A DNA stretch of 64,000 nt, from the NCBI RefSeq assembly GCF_002741105.1, contig NZ_NIQU01000001.1, positions 868,001 through 932,000 on the forward strand. Reading direction: 5' to 3'. Positions 60,545 through 64,000 of this stretch are shown one piece after another. A model generated the notes under the pieces. That model was not told the DNA's origin and made no database searches. It saw nothing but the letters and a program-made list of their open reading frames with translations. A program made the position numbers and the translations under genes. How positions within the stretch are numbered: the first letter of the stretch is position 1; each line of letters starts with the position of its first letter. The stretch is from Pseudomonas sediminis. GTDB lineage: Bacteria; Pseudomonadota; Gammaproteobacteria; Pseudomonadales; Pseudomonadaceae.

Positions 60545-61432
60545 ATGAACTGGAATCTCGATCAGCTGCAACTCTTCGTCCTGACCGCCGAGAGTCGATC
60601 CTTCTCCGCCGCAGCGCGGCACACCGGCCGCGCGCAATCGGCGGTCAGCACCGCCATCGCCCTGCTCGAGAGCGACCTCGGCGTGACCCTCTTCGAACGC
60701 AGCAGTGGGCGCCAGCCGCGCCTGACCGAAGCAGGCGTCGCGCTGCTGGAGCAGGCTCGCAGCGTGTTGCAGCAATGCGAACGCCTGGACGGCCGCGCGC
60801 TCGGCCTGGCGCGCGGCGAGGAGGCGCGCCTGCGCCTGGCACAGGACGAAGCAATGCCCTACCAGCCGGTGCTGGCCAGCCTGGAAGCACTGGCCGACGC
60901 CTTTCCCTTACTCGAAGTGCAGCTGTCAAGCGGTGCGCAGGGCGACGTGGCGCGCAAGCTGCTGCAGCGCCAGGCCGACCTGGGCCTGCTGTTTCATCAT
61001 GAGCAGATGCCGCGGGAACTGGAAAGCCAGCGCCTTGGCACCATCGAGATGGTCACGGTATGCAATCCGAACCATCCGCTGGCTGCACTCGACAGCGTGG
61101 AGCGGCGTGACCTGGCCGAACATCGCCAGTTGCTGATGACGCCGCAGGACAGCCACTACCCCGGCGGCGAGCAGATCAGTCCACTGGTGTGGCGCGCCGA
61201 CAGCTTCTATGTGATGGCCGAGCTGGTGATACGCGGTGTTGGCTGGGCCTGGCTGCCGCGCCATGTGGCGCAGTACCCGACCTACCAGGGCCACCTGCAG
61301 GAACTGCGCAGCGACTGGGCACCGCTGCCGCTGGTGGTGGAGCTCGTCACCCGGCGCGACGGCGCGCTCGGCCCGGCGGCCAACTGGCTGGCCGACTGCC
61401 TGGCGCGCGAACTGCTACGCCCGCAGGCATGA
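60545..61432 (+). CDS. LysR-type transcriptional regulator
   Basis: 295 residues from ATG 60545; a TTG 6 bp upstream is less likely. The N-terminal winged helix-turn-helix (about 1-60) has SFSAAARHTGRAQSAVSTAIALLE, then a periplasmic-binding-like effector domain (about 90-290). It probably binds the palindrome at 60517-60539 just before its own start and represses or activates itself and the divergent emrE. Effector unknown. In P. aeruginosa the equivalent position is PA4989. Confidence 0.88.
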   Translation: MNWNLDQLQLFVLTAESRSFSAAARHTGRAQSAVSTAIALLESDLGVTLFERSSGRQPRLTEAGVALLEQARSVLQQCERLDGRALGLARGEEARLRLAQDEAMPYQPVLASLEALADAFPLLEVQLSSGAQGDVARKLLQRQADLGLLFHHEQMPRELESQRLGTIEMVTVCNPNHPLAALDSVERRDLAEHRQLLMTPQDSHYPGGEQISPLVWRADSFYVMAELVIRGVGWAWLPRHVAQYPTYQGHLQELRSDWAPLPLVVELVTRRDGALGPAANWLADCLARELLRPQA

Positions 61433-61442
61433 CTGCCCGCCA

Positions 61443-61597
61443 GGGCACCTCTAAAAGCGTAGGCGAGGCGGTCAGCACAAGGCAAAAACAAGCGAAAAAG
61501 CGCAGTTTACGAGTTGTAAATGAGCATTTGACCGGGCTGGCGTTCCAGATTGTTTTTAACGCAGTGATGACAACGCAGGTAGTTTTTAGAGGCGCCC
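61443..61597. repeat. Palindromic mobile-looking repeat, copy 2
   Basis: Ends GGGCACCTCTAAAA (61443-61456) and TTTTAGAGGCGCCC (61584-61597), one mismatch. Core shares CAAGGCAAAAACAAGCGA, a 5-bp stem (TTTAC-GAGTT-GTAAA, 61506-61520), ATGAGCATT and TTTTTAACGCAGT with copy 1 (57938-58078, opposite orientation). The end sequences differ from copy 1 but are self-complementary in each copy. It fills most of the 202-bp gap between the LysR gene and waaA. Confidence 0.75.
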
Positions 61598-61634
61598 TTC
61601 CAGCGCATGGCTGGCAACGCTAAGCTGCGCCCCC

Positions 61635-62900
61635 ATGAACAGACTCATCTACACCCTGCTGCTGCACCTGGCCCTGCCCCTGATTGCCCTGCGCCTGGCC
61701 CTGCGCGCGCGCAAGGCGCCGGCTTACGCGCGGCGTATCAACGAACGATTCTCCCTTGGCCTGCCAACGATGAAACCCGGCGGCATCTGGGTGCACGCGG
61801 TCTCGGTCGGTGAGAGCATCGCCGCCGCGCCGATGATCCGCGCGCTGCAGTCGCACCATCCCGAGTTGCCGATCACCGTCACCTGCATGACGCCGACTGG
61901 CTCCGAGCGCATCCAGGCCATGTTCGGCAACAGCGTGCAGCACTGCTACCTGCCCTATGACCTGCCCTGGGCTGCCGCGCGTTTTCTCAACCGTGTGCAA
62001 CCGCGCCTAGCCGTGGTGATGGAAACCGAGCTGTGGCCGAACCACATCCACCAATGCGCCAAGCGCGGCATCCCGGTGGCGCTGGCCAACGCACGCCTGT
62101 CAGAGCGCTCGGCGCGCGGCTATGCACGCTTCGCCAAGCTCACCGCGCCGATGCTCGCCGAGCTGTCGCTGATCGCCGTGCAGACTCAGGCCGAGGCGCA
62201 GCGTTTTCTGACCTTGGGCGCACGCCCCGAGTGCGTGGAAGTGACCGGCTCTATCAAGTTCGACCTGAAGATCGACGCCGAGCTGCTGCAACGCGCCGTC
62301 GAGCTGCGCCGTCAGTGGCAGGCCGAACAGCGCCCGGTGTGGATCGCCGCCAGCACCCACGCAGGGGAAGACGAGATCATCCTCACCGCCCATCGCCAGT
62401 TGCTGGCGACAAGGCCGGACTCGCTGCTGATCCTGGTGCCACGCCACCCCGAACGCTTCAACTCGGTCCATGAGCTGTGCATCAGCCAAGGGCTGACCAC
62501 ACGCCGCCGCTCCATGGGTGAGGCCGTGCAAGCCAGCGACCAGGTGCTGCTGGGCGACACCATGGGTGAGTTGCTGTTTCTCTATGCGCTGGCGGATATT
62601 GCCTTCGTCGGCGGCAGCCTGGTGGCCAATGGCGGGCATAACCTGCTGGAACCGGCAGCTCTGGGCAAACCGGTATTGAGCGGCCCGCACCTGTTCAACT
62701 TCCTGGAAATCGCCGCGCAGTTGCGTGACGCCGGCGCCCTGAGCGAGGTGGAAAACGCCGCGCAGTTGGCGGACAGGGTTGCAACATTGCTCAACGAGCC
62801 GAGCGAGATGCAAAGCATGAGTCAGGCCGGCCTTAGTGTGCTCAAGGCCAACCAGGGTGCGCTGGAGCGCTTGCTGAAGAGTTTGCAGCGTCTTCTCTAG
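61635..62900 (+). CDS. waaA: 3-deoxy-D-manno-octulosonic acid (Kdo) transferase
   Basis: 421 residues. An N-terminal hydrophobic anchor (about 4-22), then a GT-B glycosyltransferase: HAVSVGESIAAAPMIRAL (family signature), TCMTPTGSERI, METELWPN, and the C-terminal GGSLVANGGHNLLEPAALGKPV. It adds Kdo residues to lipid A precursor at the inner membrane. The TAG stop is the first triplet of the palindromic element that follows. Confidence 0.95.
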   Translation: MNRLIYTLLLHLALPLIALRLALRARKAPAYARRINERFSLGLPTMKPGGIWVHAVSVGESIAAAPMIRALQSHHPELPITVTCMTPTGSERIQAMFGNSVQHCYLPYDLPWAAARFLNRVQPRLAVVMETELWPNHIHQCAKRGIPVALANARLSERSARGYARFAKLTAPMLAELSLIAVQTQAEAQRFLTLGARPECVEVTGSIKFDLKIDAELLQRAVELRRQWQAEQRPVWIAASTHAGEDEIILTAHRQLLATRPDSLLILVPRHPERFNSVHELCISQGLTTRRRSMGEAVQASDQVLLGDTMGELLFLYALADIAFVGGSLVANGGHNLLEPAALGKPVLSGPHLFNFLEIAAQLRDAGALSEVENAAQLADRVATLLNEPSEMQSMSQAGLSVLKANQGALERLLKSLQRLL

Positions 62901-62961
62901 CCCAGATGCAATCCGGGGCAAGCATCACGCCGACAACATTCCCCGGATTACATCCGGGCTA
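62898..62961. repeat. REP-like imperfect palindrome after waaA
   Basis: 21-bp arms 62898-62918 (TAGCCCAGATGCAATCCGGG...) and 62941-62961, two mismatches, 22-base loop. The TAG is the waaA stop codon. Same family as the queG element. Confidence 0.65.
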
Positions 62962-63012
62962 CGACTGATTTTGCTCGGTTCAAACACGGGTAGCGCACCA
63001 CCAGCCAGATCG

Positions 63013-63027
63013 GTGCGCGCAGCGCAC
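63013..63027. repeat. REP-like palindrome fragment
   Basis: GTGCGC / GCGCAC around GCA, followed by GCTACG; a degenerate form of the elements at 25690 and 41968. Confidence 0.4.
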
Positions 63028-63052
63028 GCTACGTGACACATCGCCAAAATGA

Positions 63053-63078
63053 AAAAGCCCGACTTGCGTCGGGCTTTT
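63053..63078. terminator. Bidirectional terminator between waaA and tolC
   Basis: AAAAGCCCGAC, loop TTGC, GTCGGGCTTTT, with extra A's to the left: works for waaA (plus) and tolC (minus). Confidence 0.9.
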
Positions 63079-63095
63079 GCTTTGCTGCGAACGCC

Positions 63096-64000
63096 TCAGA
63101 AATCCTGATTGTTCTTCAGGCGTTCCTCGGCGGCAGAAGCCAGATCCGGTGGCAGAAAGTCCTTGTCCGGGTTGTAGTCCGGCTTGAGGAAGCTACCCAG
63201 TGCCTCCAAGTCGGCCGGGCTGAGGGTGCCGGCAGCCTGCTTCAGGCGCAGGTTGTTGAGGATGTAGTCATAACGGGCATCGTTGTAGTTGCGCACGGCG
63301 CTGTACAGCTGACGCTGGGCGTCGAGCACGTCGACAATATTGCGAGTACCGACCTGATAGCCGATCTCGGTGGCTTCCAGTGCGCTCTGGTTGGAGATGA
63401 TCGACTGGCGACGCGCCTGTACGGTTTCCACGTCGGTGTTCACCGCGCGAAACAGGTTACGGGTGTTCTGCACCACCTGGCGGCGCAGACTTTCGCGCAG
63501 TTGCTCGGTCTGGCCGAGACGCTGATAAGCCTCACGTACCTGCGAGCTGGTCAGGCCGCCGCTGTACAGCGGGATATTCAATTGCAGACCGATGGAACGC
63601 TGCGAAACATCGCCGCTATAACGCGGCGCACCAAATGCCCCGGAATTGGTGAAACCCAGGCTGTCGTTGTCGCCCTTCTGGTAGCTGGCCACCGCATCCA
63701 GGGTCGGCGCGTGGCCGGCCTTGCGTTGACGCAGATTTTCTTCGGCAGCGTTTACCGCGTACAGGCTGGCTTGCAGATTGAGGTTCTGTGCGGCGGCGGT
63801 ATCGACCCAGGACTTCGCGTCATTAGGCGTCGGCGCCAGCACCGGCAGGGTGTGGACGATCCCTTCGACAGCCACGTAGTCGCGGTTGGTCAAGGTCACC
63901 AGCGCTTCGAAGGCGTCATCCACAGCGCGCTCGGCGAGCAGGCGGTTGGCACGGGCCGTATCGAAGCCGGCCTGAGCTTCGAGTACGTCAGTCTTGTCCG
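63096..64000 (-). CDS. tolC: TolC-family outer-membrane channel, C-terminal part
   Basis: 301 residues are visible; the start is off-window, the frame remains open to base 64000. The second TolC half contains the conserved LNIPLYSGGLTSSQVREAY and the helix signature GYQVGTRNIVDVLDAQRQLYSA. Sequence near the beginning (TDVLEAQAGFDTARANRLLAE) matches the first-half repeat. It fits general TolC, the outer duct for type I secretion and drug efflux. In PAO1 tolC (PA4974) is near but not next to waaA. Confidence 0.9.
   Translation of the reverse strand, partial: DKTDVLEAQAGFDTARANRLLAERAVDDAFEALVTLTNRDYVAVEGIVHTLPVLAPTPNDAKSWVDTAAAQNLNLQASLYAVNAAEENLRQRKAGHAPTLDAVASYQKGDNDSLGFTNSGAFGAPRYSGDVSQRSIGLQLNIPLYSGGLTSSQVREAYQRLGQTEQLRESLRRQVVQNTRNLFRAVNTDVETVQARRQSIISNQSALEATEIGYQVGTRNIVDVLDAQRQLYSAVRNYNDARYDYILNNLRLKQAAGTLSPADLEALGSFLKPDYNPDKDFLPPDLASAAEERLKNNQDF

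Overview
The window reads as chromosome of a Pseudomonas species. The basis is gene content and gene order: ygiQ, a nicD-like cyclase, alr, dnaB, rplI, rpsR, rpsF, rlmB, rnr, tRNA-Leu, purA, hisZ, hflC, hflK, hflX, hfq, miaA, mutL, amiB, tsaE, nnr, queG, orn, rsgA, motB, motA, rhdA, psd, fimX, serB. This follows the P. aeruginosa PAO1 order around PA4928-PA4962 as I remember it. The GC-rich sequence and the REP-type palindromes fit too. The species is not determined. An extra chemotaxis receptor beside purA and the REP families suggest a non-aeruginosa lineage, perhaps the mendocina/oleovorans group (inference).

Positions 1-12.3 kb look accessory. They hold the end of a HlyD-like membrane-fusion protein, a 2246-residue DUF4347/LEPR-motif surface protein built of beta-strand and Ig-like repeats, and a TolC-like outer-membrane lipoprotein; together these look like a dedicated export locus. 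Next come a diheme cytochrome lipoprotein and a beta-helix lipoprotein transcribed from a promoter covered by palindromes, then a methyltransferase.

Positions 12.3-57.8 kb are core chromosome. One long minus-strand series runs from nnr to purA and covers tRNA modification, wall amidase, mismatch repair, Hfq, the HflX/K/C quality-control proteins and nucleotide/histidine synthesis. A second runs from rnr to alr (RNA decay, ribosomal proteins, replicative helicase, alanine racemase). Two identical tRNA-Leu(CAG) genes lie between them. The motor stator genes motAB, RsgA, rhodanese, phosphatidylserine decarboxylase, a PilZ-like protein and the c-di-GMP effector FimX follow, then serB and an AhpA-type membrane protein.

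At about 57.8 kb the order jumps to a block that in PAO1 lies at about PA4988-PA4992 (aldo/keto reductase, FAD oxidoreductase, EmrE, LysR regulator, WaaA), and then to tolC, cut by the window end. A 141-bp mobile-looking palindromic repeat lies at that junction and a relative of it lies 3.4 kb further on. The most interesting items are the DUF4347 export locus, the operator-covered promoter of the cytochrome/beta-helix pair, and the two covarying repeat elements. No CRISPR array, complete insertion sequence, prophage or rRNA gene was seen.
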